A stretch of DNA of 64,000 bases from Kitasatospora fiedleri (GCF_948472415.1 NZ_OX419519.1:7779001-7843000), one strand, 5' to 3'. Shown: positions 27,901 through 37,582, counted from the first letter of the stretch. Made by a program: numbers and translations. Notes: generated by a model from the letters alone, not told the origin.

Positions 27901-30900
27901 TCGGTCGGGCCGTACAGGTTGTGCACCACCGCGCCCCAGCGCCCCCCGACCGCCTCGGCCAGCGCGCGGGGGAGCACCTCCCCGCCGCACAGCACCGCCC
28001 GCAGCCCGCCCGGCGGCCGCCCGGGCCCGCCGCCGCCGTCCGCCGCGGCACCCGCCGGGACGGCGCCCTCGCCCTCGGCGAGCACCAGCGCGAGGTGCGA
28101 GGGCACGAACTGGGCCACCGTGACGTCGAAGCGGCGCATCCAGTCCAGCAGCTCGCGCGGCTCCCGTTGGCCTCCGCCGGGGCCACGCACACCTCCGCGC
28201 CGCAGGTCAGCGGCAGCCACAGCTCCCACACCGAGGCGTCGAAGCTGGTGGAGGTCCGGGCCAGCACCCGGTCGTCCGGGGTCAGCTCCAGGTGGCGGGC
28301 CATCCAGGCCATGTGGTTGGCCAGCGCCAGGTGCGGGACGACCACGCCCTTGGGACGGCCGGTCGACCCGGAGGTGTAGATCACGTACGCGGCCTCCGCC
28401 GGACCGGCCGGCTCCCCGGCCCGCCCGCCGCCGGGGTCCGCCGGGACGGGCGGCAGCGGCTCGTCCAGCGCCAGCCGGGGCACCCCGGCCGCGTCCGCCG
28501 GCAGGCTCCCGGCCGGGAGGCCCGGGCCGGTGAGCAGCAGCGCGGGCCGGGCGTCCGCCAGCATCTGCCGAATCCGCGCGGGCGGGTACCCGGATCGACC
28601 GGCAGGTAGGCGGCACCCGCCCGCAGCACGGCCAGCATGGCGACCACGGCCGCCGCCGACGGCGCCGCGGCCAGCGCCACCAGCGCCCCCGGGCCCGCCC
28701 CGCGCCCGCGCAGCACCGCCGCCAGCGCGTCGGCCCGGGCGTCCAGCTCGGCGTAGCTCAGCCGGGTGCGCCCGTCCCGCACGGCGGGCGCGTCCGGGGT
28801 GCGGGCGGCCCACCGGGCGACCTGCTCCGCCACGTTCGCGGTCGGCAGCGGGCGCTGCTCGCCGCGCCCGTCGGCCAGCAGCCGGGCCCGCTCCCGCGGG
28901 GTCAGCGGGTCGAGCTCCCCGACGCTCCGGTCGGGGTCGGCCGCGGCCAGGGCCAGCACCCGGGCGAACCGGTCCGCGAGCGCGCGCGCCGTGCCCGGGT
29001 CGAACAGCTCGGTGGCGTACTCCAGGTACCCGCCCAGCCGGACGGCACCGGGCCGGTCCGGGCCCGCGTCCACGGCGTCGGAGTCGGGGTCGGCGGTTCT
29101 CGCGGCGTCGGTGTCCCCGGCCGCCAGGGCGGCTCCGGCGAGCTCGGTCAGCGAGAAGGTCAGGTCGAACTTGCTGGTGGTCGGCGGACCGGACAGGTCC
29201 CGCACGGTGACGCCGGGCAGGTCGAGTTCGGCCGCCCGCTGGTTCTGCAGCACCAGCATGGTCTGGAACAGCGGGTGGTGGCCGCCGGAGCGGTCCGGGT
29301 TCAGCTCCTCGACCAGCCGCTCGAACGGCAGGTCCGCGTGGCCGAACGCGGCCAGGTCGAACTCCCGGACCCGGCCCAGCAGTTCACGGAAGGTCGGGTC
29401 GCCGGACAGGTCGGTGCGCAGCACCACGGTGTTGACGAAGAAGCCCACCAGCTCGTCCAGCGCCTCGTCGGCGCGCCCGGCCAGCGCCGTGCCCAACGGG
29501 ACGTCGGTGCCCGCGCCGTGCGCGTGCAGGGTCACCGCGAGCGCCGCGTGCAGCACCATGAACGGCGTGCAGCCGCTCTCCCGGGCCAGCCGCACCACCC
29601 GCTCGTACGCCCCGGCGGGCAGCGCGAACGGCACCGCGCCGCCCCGGTGGCCGGGGACGGCCGGGCGGGGGCGGTCCCGGGCAGCTCGACCGGCCCCGGC
29701 AGGCCCGCCAGCGCCCCGCGCCAGAACGCCAGCTGACGCGCCGCCAGCGACTCGGGGTCGCCGTCCGCGCCCAGCAGCTCGCGCTGCCACAGCGCGTAGT
29801 CGGCGTACTGGACGCGCAGCGCCGGCCAGTCGGGCGCGCCGCCGCCGGTGGTCCGGGCCCGGTAGGCGGCGGCGAGGTCCCGGCACAGCGGGGCCAGCGA
29901 CCAGCCGTCGGCGCCCACGTGGTGCAGCACCAGCACCAGCACGTGCCGCTCGGGGCCGGTGCGCAGCAGCCGCGCCCGCACCGGCAGGTCCGCGGTCAGG
30001 TCGAAGGGCGCGGCGGCCAGCCGCCGCACCGCGTCCGCCACCCAGGCGTCATCGCCGGCGCCGTCATCGGTGTCGTCGCCCGCCGGGGCCCGCTCGACGT
30101 CCAGCGGCACCCGCGCCGCCGCGTCCGCCGGCGCCAGCACCAGCTGCTGCGGCACGCCGTCGCGCTCGGCGAGCACCGTGCGCAGGCTCTCGTGCCGGGC
30201 CAGCACGTCGTCCAGCGCGCCGCCCAGCGCCGCCGGGTCCAGCGGACCGTCCAGGGCCAGCACCAGCGGCACGTTGTAGACGTCCCCCGCGCCCTCGACC
30301 CGGTTGAGGAACCACAGCCGCCGCTGCGCGAAGGACAGCGGCAGCGGGTCGGGCCGCTCCGCCGCCACCAGCGCGGGCCGCGCCGCCCCCGCCGGGCCCA
30401 GCACGGCCGCCAGCTCGGCCACCGTCGGGTGCGCGAACACCTCGCGCAGCTCCAGCTCCGCGCCGGTCGCCGCCCGGACCCGGGCCGCCAGCCGGGTGGC
30501 CAGCAGCGAGTGCCCGCCCAGCGCGAAGAAGTCGTCGTCCACGCCCACCGCGGGCAGCCCCAGCACGTCCGCGAACAGCCCCGCCAGCACCTCCTCGTAC
30601 GCGGTGCGCGGCGCGGGCCCCTCGGCCGCGGCGGTCGGCGGCGCGGGCAGCGCCCGCCGGTCCACCTTGCCGTTGGCGTTCAGCGGCAGCGCGTCCAGCA
30701 GCACGAACGCGCCCGGCACCGTGTACGCGGGCAGCACCCGGCCCAGCGCCCGGGCCAGCGCCGGGCCCTCCACCCGCGCCCCGGGCTCCGGCACCACGTA
30801 CGCGACCAGCCGCGGGTTGCCCGGCACGTCCTCGCGCACCAGCACCCGCGCGTCCCGGACGCCCGGACGGGCCAGCAGCGCGTTCTCCACCTCGGCGGGC

Positions 30901-33703
30901 TCGATCCGGAACCCGCGCAGCTTCACCTGCCCGTCGGCCCGCCCCACGTAGTCGACGTCGCCGCCCGCCGTCCAGCGCACCAGGTCGCCGGTGCGGTACA
31001 TCCGCTCCCCGTCCGCCGCGAACGGGTCGGCGACGAACCGCCCGGCGGTCAGGCCCGGGCGGCCCAGGTAGCCGCGGGCCACCCCCGCCCCGCCCACGTA
31101 CAGCTCGCCCACCACGCCGGGCGGGACGGGGCGCAGCGCCGCGTCCAGCACGTACAGCCGCACGCCGTCCAGGGCCCGGCCGATCGGCGGCACCCCGGAC
31201 GCGCCGGGGCGCACCCGGTACCGGGTGGCGAAGGTGGTGGTCTCGGTCGGCCCGTAGACGTTCAGCACCGCGGTGTCCGGCGCGGCCGCGGCGACCCGGC
31301 CCAGCACGCCGGGAGCGGCCGCCTCGCCGCCCGCCGCCACCAGCCGCAGGCCCGCGAACGCCGCCGGGTCGGTCCGGGCGATCTCGTTGAACAGGGCGGT
31401 GGTCACGAAGAGCGCGCCCACCCCGTCCCGCTCGACCGCCGCCCGCAGCCCGGGCGCGTCCAGCACCCCGGGGGCGGCCACCACCACCCGGCCGCCGTTC
31501 AGCAGCGGGGCCCAGATCTCGAAGGTCGAGGCGTCGAAGACGTACGCCGAGTGCATCAGCACCGCGTCCACCGCGCCGTCCGCCCAGGCCGCGTCGGCCG
31601 CCAGCGCCAGTACGTCCGCGTGGCTGACCCCGACGCCCTTGGGCAGGCCGGTGGAGCCCGAGGTGAACACCGTGTACGCCAACCGCCCGCCGGGCACCGC
31701 CCCCGGCAGCGGGCCGGGCCACTCCGGGCCGCCGCGCAGCACCGCGCCCGCCCGGTCCACCACCAGCACCGGCAGCCGCCCGGCCGCCGCCGCCACCCAA
31801 TCCAGCCCGGCCGCCGCCCCGTCCACCACCAGCGCCCGGACCCGGCCCACCTCGGCCACCCGGTCCAGCCGCTCGGCCGGCCAGGCCGGGTCCATCGGCA
31901 CGTACACCCCGCCCGCGGCCACCGCGCCCAGCGAGGCCGTCACCACCGCGGCCGAACGCCCCACCAGGACGCCCACCCCGTCCTCGGCCCGCAGGCCCCG
32001 GCCGGTCAGCGCCCCGGCCAACCCGGCCGACAGCCCGCCCAGTTCGGCGTAGGACAGCACCCGCTCGCCGTCCACCACCGCCGGCGCGTCCGGCGCGGCC
32101 TGGGCCCGGGCCGCGAACGCCGCCGCCAGGCCGTCCGCCGCCGGGCCGTCCGTCGCCCGCCGCGGCAGCGCCCCGCCCCGGCCCTGCTCGACCAGCTCCC
32201 GGGCCCGGGCCGCGTCCACCAGCGGCAGGCCGTCCACCGGAGCGTCCGGGGCCGCCCCGGCGAACGCGGCCAGGAAACCGGACACCGCCCGCTGGTGCAG
32301 CCGCACGTCCTCGGGCGGTACAGCGCCGGATCGGTGTCGAAACCGATCAGCGGGCCCGTCCCCTCGGCCCGCTCGGAGACGAACAGCGACACGTCGTTCA
32401 GCGGGCCGATCGACAGCAGCCGGGAGGTGGCCCGGCTGCCCGCGAAGTCCAGGTCGTAGTCGTAGCCCATGACGTTCACCACCAGGTCGGTCAGCCGCGA
32501 CCCGCCGTCCGACAGGTTCAGCTCCCGGGCCAACTGCTCGCGCGAGAAGCGCCGGTGCCGCAACGCGCCGCGCATCTCGGCCGCCACCGCCCGCACCAGG
32601 CCGCCCACCGTCGCCCCCGGCTCCACCGCCAGCGGCAGCGGCAGCACGGTGGCGGTCATCCCCACCGCCTCCCGTAACCCGCCCGGACGCCCGTGCGAGG
32701 CCAGCCCCAGGCAGACCTCCCGCCGCCCGGCCACCCGGGCCGCGTACGCGGCGAGCGCCGCGACCAGCACCGCGCTCCAGGTGGTGCGGTGCTCGGCGGC
32801 CAGCCGCCGCAGGCCCTCGAACACCGGCAGCGGCAGCGTCTCGCCGGTGTGCAGCGCCCCGCCGGTGCCCGGCGCGCCGGCGTCCTTCCCGCCGCCGCCC
32901 GACCGGTCCGCGCCGCCGCCGTCGGTGCGCCGGCGTAGCAGGCTGCCCGCGCCCGCGCCGCTCCCGTCGACGGCCCGGTCGGCGAACCGGCCGACCCAGT
33001 ACGCCCGGTCCGCCGCGTACCGCTCCGAGGCCCGGTACGCCGCCTCCTCCTCCACCAGCGCGCGCAGCGGGCCGCCGAGCGGCCCCGGCAGCGCCACCGG
33101 CTCCACTCCTGCCGCCGCCCGGGTGTACAGCTCGGCGACCGCCCGGGCGAACACCGCGCCGCTGAGGCCGTCCACCGCGATGTGGTGGTAGCGCACGTAC
33201 CAGTAGTGCAGCTCCGGGCCCAGCCGCAGCAGCGCCCAGTGGTGGGTGGGGGCCTCGACGTCGTCGACGGTGGCCATGTCCCCGGCCATGTACCGCTCCG
33301 CCGCCGCCGCCGGATCGGCCGCCCCGCTCAGGTCCACCCGCAGCAGCCGCGCCCGCGGCACCCCGGACCGGACCACCCGCTGGCGCACCGCGCCGTCCCG
33401 CTCGACCAGCACGGTGTTCAGGCTGTCGCACTGGTGGACCACCCGGTCGACCACCTCGGCGAACAGCTCCTCGTCGAGCCCGCCGCGGATCTCCATGCAT
33501 TCGCCGATGTTGTACTTCGGGCTGTCCGGATCGACCAGCTGGCCGTACCGCACGCCCTGCTGCGCGGTGGTCAGCTCCAGGAGTTCGGAGTCCGGGAGTT
33601 CGGACTCCGGCAGCTCGGAGCCGGGGAGTTCGGCTTCCGGGAGTTCCGGGTCCAGGAGTTCCGGGGCGGTTTCGTCCGACAGGACGGGACGGTATTCAAG
33701 CAT
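18979..33703 (-). CDS. NRPS, four modules: C-A-T-C-A-T-C-A-T-C-A-T-E
   Basis: This first synthetase of the cluster has about 4,900 residues. C1 (33600-32330, YHHIAVDGLSG) has no upstream module, so it is a starter condensation domain that probably adds an acyl cap. A1 (32120-30650) reads DAFFAGVTF, Val/Ile-like; T1 about 30530. C2 (30350-29000, HHVGADGWS); A2 (28870-27300) reads DAWQLGLID, glutamine; T2 about 27170. C3 (27010-25700); A3 (25560-24080) reads DAFFCGVTF, Val/Ile-like; T3 about 23950. C4 (23760-22440); A4 (22400-20850) reads DAWQLGLID, glutamine; T4 about 20740 with LGGDSI, typical before an epimerase. E (20560-19000) has HHLAVDAVSWRILVEDL, TVGWFTSLYPV and GVGYGVLRHL. About twelve frame breaks occur, mostly one-base losses in G/C runs. 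ATG 33703 is chosen for the GAAGGTG upstream; an open extension to 33826 looks non-coding. Specificities are read by eye. Confidence 0.87.
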
Positions 33704-33937
33704 GCCGACGACACCTTCGGTGAGGTTTTCCAGTGACGAATGGGAAGAACTGCGGACACGGTGGAGCGCGCGGTCGGCCGGGGCGCGTCCGCGGGGTGAA
33801 TTCCCACTGAATGGAGGGATTGCCACCGGGCCCGTGGAAGGTGCCGACGGGCCCGGAGCGGAAATCCCATAAATAAGATGATCAGATCAAGATGATCGGA
33901 TCGGACGGCCGGACCGCTCGGACGGCCGGACCCCGGG

Positions 33938-34156
33938 TCAGTCGGTGTCGGACTCCATGGCCGCGACCAGGCCGGCCGGGCGCATGTCGGTCCACAGGCG
34001 GTCGATCCGCGCCACGCACTCCTCCCGCGACCCCTCGGCGCCCACCTGGTCCCAGCCGCCCGGGGCCTCGATGTGCGCGGGCCAGAGCGAGTACTGCGCC
34101 TCCGCGTTCACCAGCACGACGAAGCGCCCGGATTCGTCATCGAAAGGATTGCTCAC
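33938..34156 (-). CDS. MbtH-family NRPS activator
   Basis: This 72-residue protein begins at a GTG (34156) preceded by AAGGGG: SNPFDDESGRFVVLVNAEAQ, then YSLWPAHIEAPGGWDQVGAE and a C-terminal DRLWTDMRPAGL. The SNPFDD start, the conserved Trp of SLWP, PxGW and WTDMRP are the MbtH signature. MbtH proteins bind adenylation domains and are needed for the folding or activity of many of them. It is the first gene of the NRPS operon, 234 bp upstream of the four-module synthetase, so it should serve that assembly line. Upstream ATGs that extend the frame to 34321 give sequence unlike the family and are rejected. The 33704-33937 gap holds no other gene that I can see. Confidence 0.93.
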   Translation of the reverse strand: MSNPFDDESGRFVVLVNAEAQYSLWPAHIEAPGGWDQVGAEGSREECVARIDRLWTDMRPAGLVAAMESDTD

Positions 34157-34784
34157 GTTGCCCACCCCTTGTATCGCCTTGTCTCGGTCGCCGTTCCGCG
34201 TTTCGAGCGTCTTGCGGTCCGGGGGCGACGGCACTCCGGTGCGGAACCCCCGAAAACCGCCCGGCGCACAACCCGGCGCACAACCCAGCGCAGATGTCAT
34301 GGGTGTGATGCGCCGGGGCACGACTGCCCCCGAAAAACATATCTATTCCTATCACGTCATTGGATGTGTCGAGGCCGCTCCCGGTGATCGCCACGTTACC
34401 GGTCCGTAATCATTCAAGTGAGCGAATTAGAAAAGGCCCCGGTCATATGCCGAACCGCCCGGACCGGCGCACATGCGGTCGCGACCTGCCCGCTGCACCC
34501 CCGCATGTACCGATATGGAACGATCCGTTCCCCTCGGTCTCCGGTGCTCTCCCCGTGACCCCCTGCGCCCTTCCGGCCCCCACCGTGCTCCCGTGCGCCC
34601 GTCGTACGCCCCGGGTTCTCCCGTGTCCTCCGGTGTCGCCCCGTGTCCCCCGATGTCCCCCGGCCACTTCCCCCGGGGCCACCCCGAGGCCGCCCGGGCC
34701 CCGCTCCCGGGACGGACCCTCCGGCCGCCGCCCGTCCGGGGCCGCGTAGAGTGACCGCTCCGCCCACCGGGAGAGGACGGCAGC
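34157..34784. promoter_or_regulatory. Intergenic control region between mbtH/NRPS operon and ATP-grasp gene
   Basis: This 628-bp gap contains a clear AT-rich island at about 34310-34440 (CCGAAAAACATATCTATTCC, later CATTCAAGTGAGCGAATTAG), expected to hold the promoter of the mbtH-NRPS operon on the minus strand, although no box pair is clear enough to call. The half nearest the ATP-grasp gene (34450-34740) is C-rich low-complexity sequence with short CCCCCGTGT/CCCCCGATGT-type repeats. ORFs there have no protein-like features. GAGAGG precedes the GTG at 34785. No regulator gene is present. Confidence 0.5.
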
Positions 34785-35714
34785 GTGCGTGAGCGTTCCG
34801 GAATCCTGTTCGTCACCGACCTCGCGTACCCGGCCCAGGGGCGCCGGTACTGCGATGAGGACATCTACCTGACCGCGCGGCTGCGCGAGGAGTTCGACCT
34901 GGCGCTGTGCCACCCGCGCGACGCCGCCGCCCTGATGGACGGCTTCGACGCGGTCGTCATCCGCAACAGCGGGCCGGTGCTGCACTACCGCGAGCAGTTC
35001 GACGCCTTCCGCCGCCGGGCCGCCGAACGCGGCACCCGGGTCTACAACCCGCTGACCGGCCGCGGCGACATGGCCGGCAAGGACTACCTGCTCGACCTCA
35101 CCGCGGCCGGCCACCCGGTCATCCCCACCGTCGACCGCCCCGCCGACCTCCACCGGCTGCCCTCGGCCGAGCGCTACGTGGTCAAGCCCAAGGCCGGCGC
35201 CGACTCGATCGGCCTCTCCGTGGTCGACCGCGCCGAACTGACCGACCGCGCCCCCGGCCCGGCCCCCTCCTGGGACGGCATGCTCGTCCAGCCGCTGGTC
35301 GACTTCCGCTACGAGGTCTCGTTCTACTTCGTCGACGACGCCTTCCAGTACGCCCTGCACGCCCCCGACCCGTCCCGCCGCTGGGAGCTGACGCCCTACC
35401 ACCCCACCGCGGACGACCTGGACTTCGCCCGCCGGTTCATCGCCTGGAACACCCTCGACCACGGCATCCAGCGCGTCGACGCCTGCCGCACCACCACCGG
35501 CAAACTCCTCCTGGTCGAACTGGAGGACCTCAACCCCTACCTCTCGCTGGACGTCGCCCCACCGCCGCAGCGCGAGGCGTTCGTCACCGCGATGGCCGCC
35601 TCACTCCACCACTTCCTGCACACCGCCCCGGGGAGTGACCACCCCGCCCACGGCCGCCGCCCGCCGCTCCGGCTAGGACCTGTTTCAAAAGTGCTGGTCA
35701 CAGCCACTCGTTGA
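34785..35714 (+). CDS. ATP-grasp family protein
   Basis: This is an ATP-grasp protein with a RimK/glutathione-synthetase-like layout. The N-terminal part (MRERSGILFVTDLAYPAQGR) is followed by AVVIRNSGPVLHYREQFDAF and NPLTGRGDMAGKDYLLDLTA. The ATP-binding strand is AERYVVKPKAGADSIGLSVV, then WDGMLVQPLVDFRYEVSFYF, and the metal-binding end is LLLVELEDLNPYLSLD. Such enzymes ligate a carboxylate to an amine or thiol using ATP. It is divergent from the NRPS operon, so a peptide-tailoring role is possible but unproven. In the printed sequence the frame runs 38 bases into the IS element. If one G is missing from GGGG near 35632 the protein would end at TGA 35636-35638, a better C-terminus. GTG start with GAGAGG upstream. 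Substrate unknown. Confidence 0.72.
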   Translation: MRERSGILFVTDLAYPAQGRRYCDEDIYLTARLREEFDLALCHPRDAAALMDGFDAVVIRNSGPVLHYREQFDAFRRRAAERGTRVYNPLTGRGDMAGKDYLLDLTAAGHPVIPTVDRPADLHRLPSAERYVVKPKAGADSIGLSVVDRAELTDRAPGPAPSWDGMLVQPLVDFRYEVSFYFVDDAFQYALHAPDPSRRWELTPYHPTADDLDFARRFIAWNTLDHGIQRVDACRTTTGKLLLVELEDLNPYLSLDVAPPPQREAFVTAMAASLHHFLHTAPGSDHPAHGRRPPLRLGPVSKVLVTATR

Positions 35715-35734
35715 TGGCTGCGATCAGCACGGTC
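35677..35734. repeat. Left terminal inverted repeat of the IS element
   Basis: This 58-bp terminus begins GACCTGTTTCAAAAGTGCTG directly inside the CTAG duplication. It pairs with 37048-37105 with 3 mismatches and includes the 3' end of the transposase gene. Confidence 0.88.
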
Positions 35735-36346
35735 GCTTCGTAGCGAACGGCGAGTTTGTCGTACCTCGTGGCGACCGCGCGGTGGCGCTTGAGGCGGTTG
35801 ATCCCGCACTCCACCGCGTGGCGTTCCTGGTAGTCGTTCTTGTCGAACTTCGGTGGCCGCCCGCCGTGGGAGCCGCGTTCCTTGCGATTCGCGATCTGGT
35901 CCCGCTTCTCGGGGATCGTGCAGCCAACGTGGCGTCTTCGCAGGTAGGAGCGGTTCGCGCGGGACCCGTAGGCCTTGTCGGCGCGGACCCTGTCCGGCCG
36001 GGTCCGTGGGCGTCCCGGGCCCAGGCACGGTACGCGGATTCGGTCCAGGACGACCTGGAACTGTGGGGAGTCGCCGCGCTGTCCGGCGGTGATCACGAGC
36101 GACATCAGCTTCTGGGCTTGTTCGACCGCCAGGTGGATCTTGGAGGGCAGTCCGCCGCGGGAGCGTCCGAGTCCGTGGTCGTCGGGCTCGGTGAAGATGC
36201 CGCCGGGCGACTCGACCTGCAGGTCCCCCTTTTACGCGCGCCGGCCGCGTGCTGGTGTGCAGCGGAGGCCGGCCGGGCCTGGCGCCCTGCGGCAGCAGCG
36301 GTTCCAGCACTGCCCACTGGGCGTCCGTCAGGTCTCCCCGGGCCAT
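35698..36346 (-). pseudogene. IS5-family transposase, internally deleted
   Basis: The start (ATG 36346, MARGDLTDAQWAVLEPLLPQ) and the C-terminal half match IS5-family DDE transposases: SLVITAGQRGDSPQFQVVLD, VRADKAYGSRANRSYLRRR with the second Asp, HAVECGINRLKRHRAVATRY with the Glu, ending AAINEWL. After about residue 31 (PGRPPLHT) the sequence jumps straight to HQHAAGARK. The roughly 80 residues that normally lie between, including the segment with the first catalytic Asp (VDSTI in relatives), are missing. A frame break in the AAAA/GGGGG run near 36230 follows. The deletion cannot be explained by a homopolymer error, so this enzyme should be inactive and the element could move only with transposase supplied elsewhere. 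Confidence 0.85.
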
Positions 36347-36399
36347 GGAACGTGATCATCGCATGGCCTTGATCTACTTCTGGGGGCGGGCCGCTTCCT

Positions 36400-36963
36400 T
36401 CAGCCAGTCCGCGGCGACGGCTCGACGGGCGGCGGCTCGGATGAGTAGCGAGCCCGGTTGGCGTTGAAATGGGCCAGGTAGTAGGTGGCACCGTCGAGGT
36501 GCAGCTCCATGGGCGGAGGATCGGCGACCAGCTGGGTCCAAATGTGTCGGCCGTCCAGCTGTGCCTCCATCTTGGGGGTGTTCCAGGAGCGCGCCCAGCT
36601 CTCCGCCTCTTCCGGGGACCACAGGAAGCGGGCGCCGAACTCCTTCTCCTCGCCGGGCTCCGCCGCCGTCAACGCCCTTACCAGCGCCGGGCTGTAGACG
36701 GCGCGGACCCGGAAGTTCACGAGGAACCGCCTCTTGATCACGATTCGCGCGTAACGACGGCTGTTTCTCCGGTGGCGTCCGGCCACGATGACGCTTTCGC
36801 CACCGTCGCCCCAGCCCGGCGGTGCGACCCACACCTTCGCCCCCGGCACGAAGTGCCGATGCCCCTTGCGAATCTCCAGCCCGCCTTCGCCCTGGCTGGT
36901 CTCCGGGGCGATGTTGGCCACGATGCACAGGCCCAGCGGCTCAGGTCCGGTTTCATCCGTCAT
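36400..36963 (-). CDS. Passenger gene of the IS element, hypothetical 187 aa
   Basis: This is an unrecognised protein inside the IS element, between the transposase and the right terminus. From the ATG at 36963: MTDETGPEPLGLCIVANIAP, GLEIRKGHRHFVPGAKVWVA, ESVIVAGRHRRNSRRYARIV, WSPEEAESWARSWNTPKMEA and GATYYLAHFNANRARYSSEP. The N-terminal 60 residues look like a small beta-barrel (IRKGHRHFVPGAKVWVAPPG), as in KOW/SH3-like folds; this is a guess from pattern. There is no signal peptide or membrane segment. It is transcribed in the same direction as the transposase, which starts 54 bp downstream. The frame is intact, in contrast to the transposase. It may be cargo picked up by the element; an immunity-type role is possible but unsupported. 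Confidence 0.6.
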   Translation of the reverse strand: MTDETGPEPLGLCIVANIAPETSQGEGGLEIRKGHRHFVPGAKVWVAPPGWGDGGESVIVAGRHRRNSRRYARIVIKRRFLVNFRVRAVYSPALVRALTAAEPGEEKEFGARFLWSPEEAESWARSWNTPKMEAQLDGRHIWTQLVADPPPMELHLDGATYYLAHFNANRARYSSEPPPVEPSPRTG

Positions 36964-37047
36964 GGCTGCCATCATCGCCAGGCCCACGGGCGCTGTCGCG
37001 TCCTTTTGGCGGGCCGGGCTCATGGCACGGAGCCATCGCGACATCGG

Positions 37048-37105
37048 GACCGTGCTGGTCGCAGCCATCAATGAGTGGCTGTGACCAGCACTTTTGAAAC
37101 AGGCC
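37048..37105. repeat. Right terminal inverted repeat of the IS element
   Basis: This 58-bp terminus ends CACTTTTGAAACAGGCC next to CTAG (37106-37109). It is an inverted copy of 35677-35734. Read on the plus strand it encodes TVLVAAINEWL and a stop, the transposase C-terminus. Confidence 0.88.
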
Positions 37106-37582
37106 CTAGGCGCCCTTCGCCGCGGCGACCTTCGCTCCGGCGTCCTTCGCCCCTGTGGCCTCCGTTCCGCCGCCCTTCCCCTTGCCGTTTCGGGTCGGCC
37201 GTTCGGCGTGGGCGGCCCGGGCCGCCAGGACCTCGGGGGTGCGGGTCTCGGCCCAGCGGGCCAGCGTCCAGACGTGCTGGGCGGCCTCCTCGCCGAGCGG
37301 GGTCAGCGAGTAGTCGACCCGCGGCGGGATGACGGGGTACGCCTCCCGGTGGACCAGGCCGTCCTGCTCCAGCGTCTGCAGGGTCTGGGCGAGCATCTTC
37401 TCGCTCACCCCGCCCACCGCGCGGCGCAGCTCGCTGAACCGGTGGGTGCCGTCCAGCAGGACGGCCAGCACCAGCACCGCCCAGCGGCTGGTGACGTGCT
37501 CCAGGATGCCGCGCGAGGGGCAGCAGACCGAGTTGACGTCCACGGGGATACCGCCGGTCAGTTCCTTCACCCTGATGTTCAC
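37106..37582 (-). CDS. HxlR-family transcriptional regulator
   Basis: This 158-residue winged-helix regulator starts at GTG 37582 (NIRVKELTGGIPVDVNSVCC). It has the HxlR core: CPSRGILEHVTSRWAVLVLA, FSELRRAVGGVSEKMLAQTL, QTLEQDGLVHREAYPVIPPR and VDYSLTPLGEEAAQHVWTLA. The conserved Cys pair (VCCPS) near the N-terminus is the kind used for redox or aldehyde sensing in QorR/HxlR/HypR proteins. The C-terminus is an Ala/Gly/Lys-rich tail. It is divergent from a QorB-like oxidoreductase gene, the usual arrangement for HxlR repressors, with an inverted repeat between them. Its TAG stop lies inside the CTAG duplication of the adjacent IS, so insertion left the protein unchanged. Confidence 0.87.
   Translation of the reverse strand: MNIRVKELTGGIPVDVNSVCCPSRGILEHVTSRWAVLVLAVLLDGTHRFSELRRAVGGVSEKMLAQTLQTLEQDGLVHREAYPVIPPRVDYSLTPLGEEAAQHVWTLARWAETRTPEVLAARAAHAERPTRNGKGKGGGTEATGAKDAGAKVAAAKGA

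Larger units (their letters stand above)
35673..37109. mobile_element. IS5-family element with passenger gene and CTAG target duplication
   Basis: This 1,429-bp element (35677-37105) is bounded by a directly repeated CTAG at 35673-35676 and 37106-37109, a 4-bp duplication of the kind made by IS5-type transposases. Its termini are 58-bp inverted repeats with 3 mismatches, starting G(A/G)CCTGTTTCAAAAGTGC. Inside are a damaged transposase reading left and a passenger gene of unknown function. Both termini encode the same transposase C-terminus (VLxAAINEWL and stop), so the right end is an inverted copy of the 3' end and not the normal 5' end. It lies between the ATP-grasp and HxlR genes. Confidence 0.85.

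Noticed and set aside
19614..28123. Very long plus-strand ORFs (over 1,600 codons) across the NRPS region
   Set aside because: They mirror the NRPS frames on the minus strand and contain only Arg/Pro/Gln/His-rich low-complexity sequence; stops are rare in all frames at this GC content.
34157..34321. N-terminal extension of MbtH to 127 residues
   Set aside because: The added sequence has no MbtH similarity; the family begins at SNPFDD and the GTG there has AAGGGG upstream.
34427..34864. Several overlapping ORFs in the gap before the ATP-grasp gene
   Set aside because: C-rich low-complexity DNA; no frame shows protein-like composition and none has a convincing ribosome site.
35639..35714. C-terminal extension of the ATP-grasp protein into the IS element
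   Set aside because: Its last residues are encoded by the IS terminus. A one-base loss near 35632 would put the true stop at 35636-35638, so I treat the tail as doubtful while keeping the printed coordinates.
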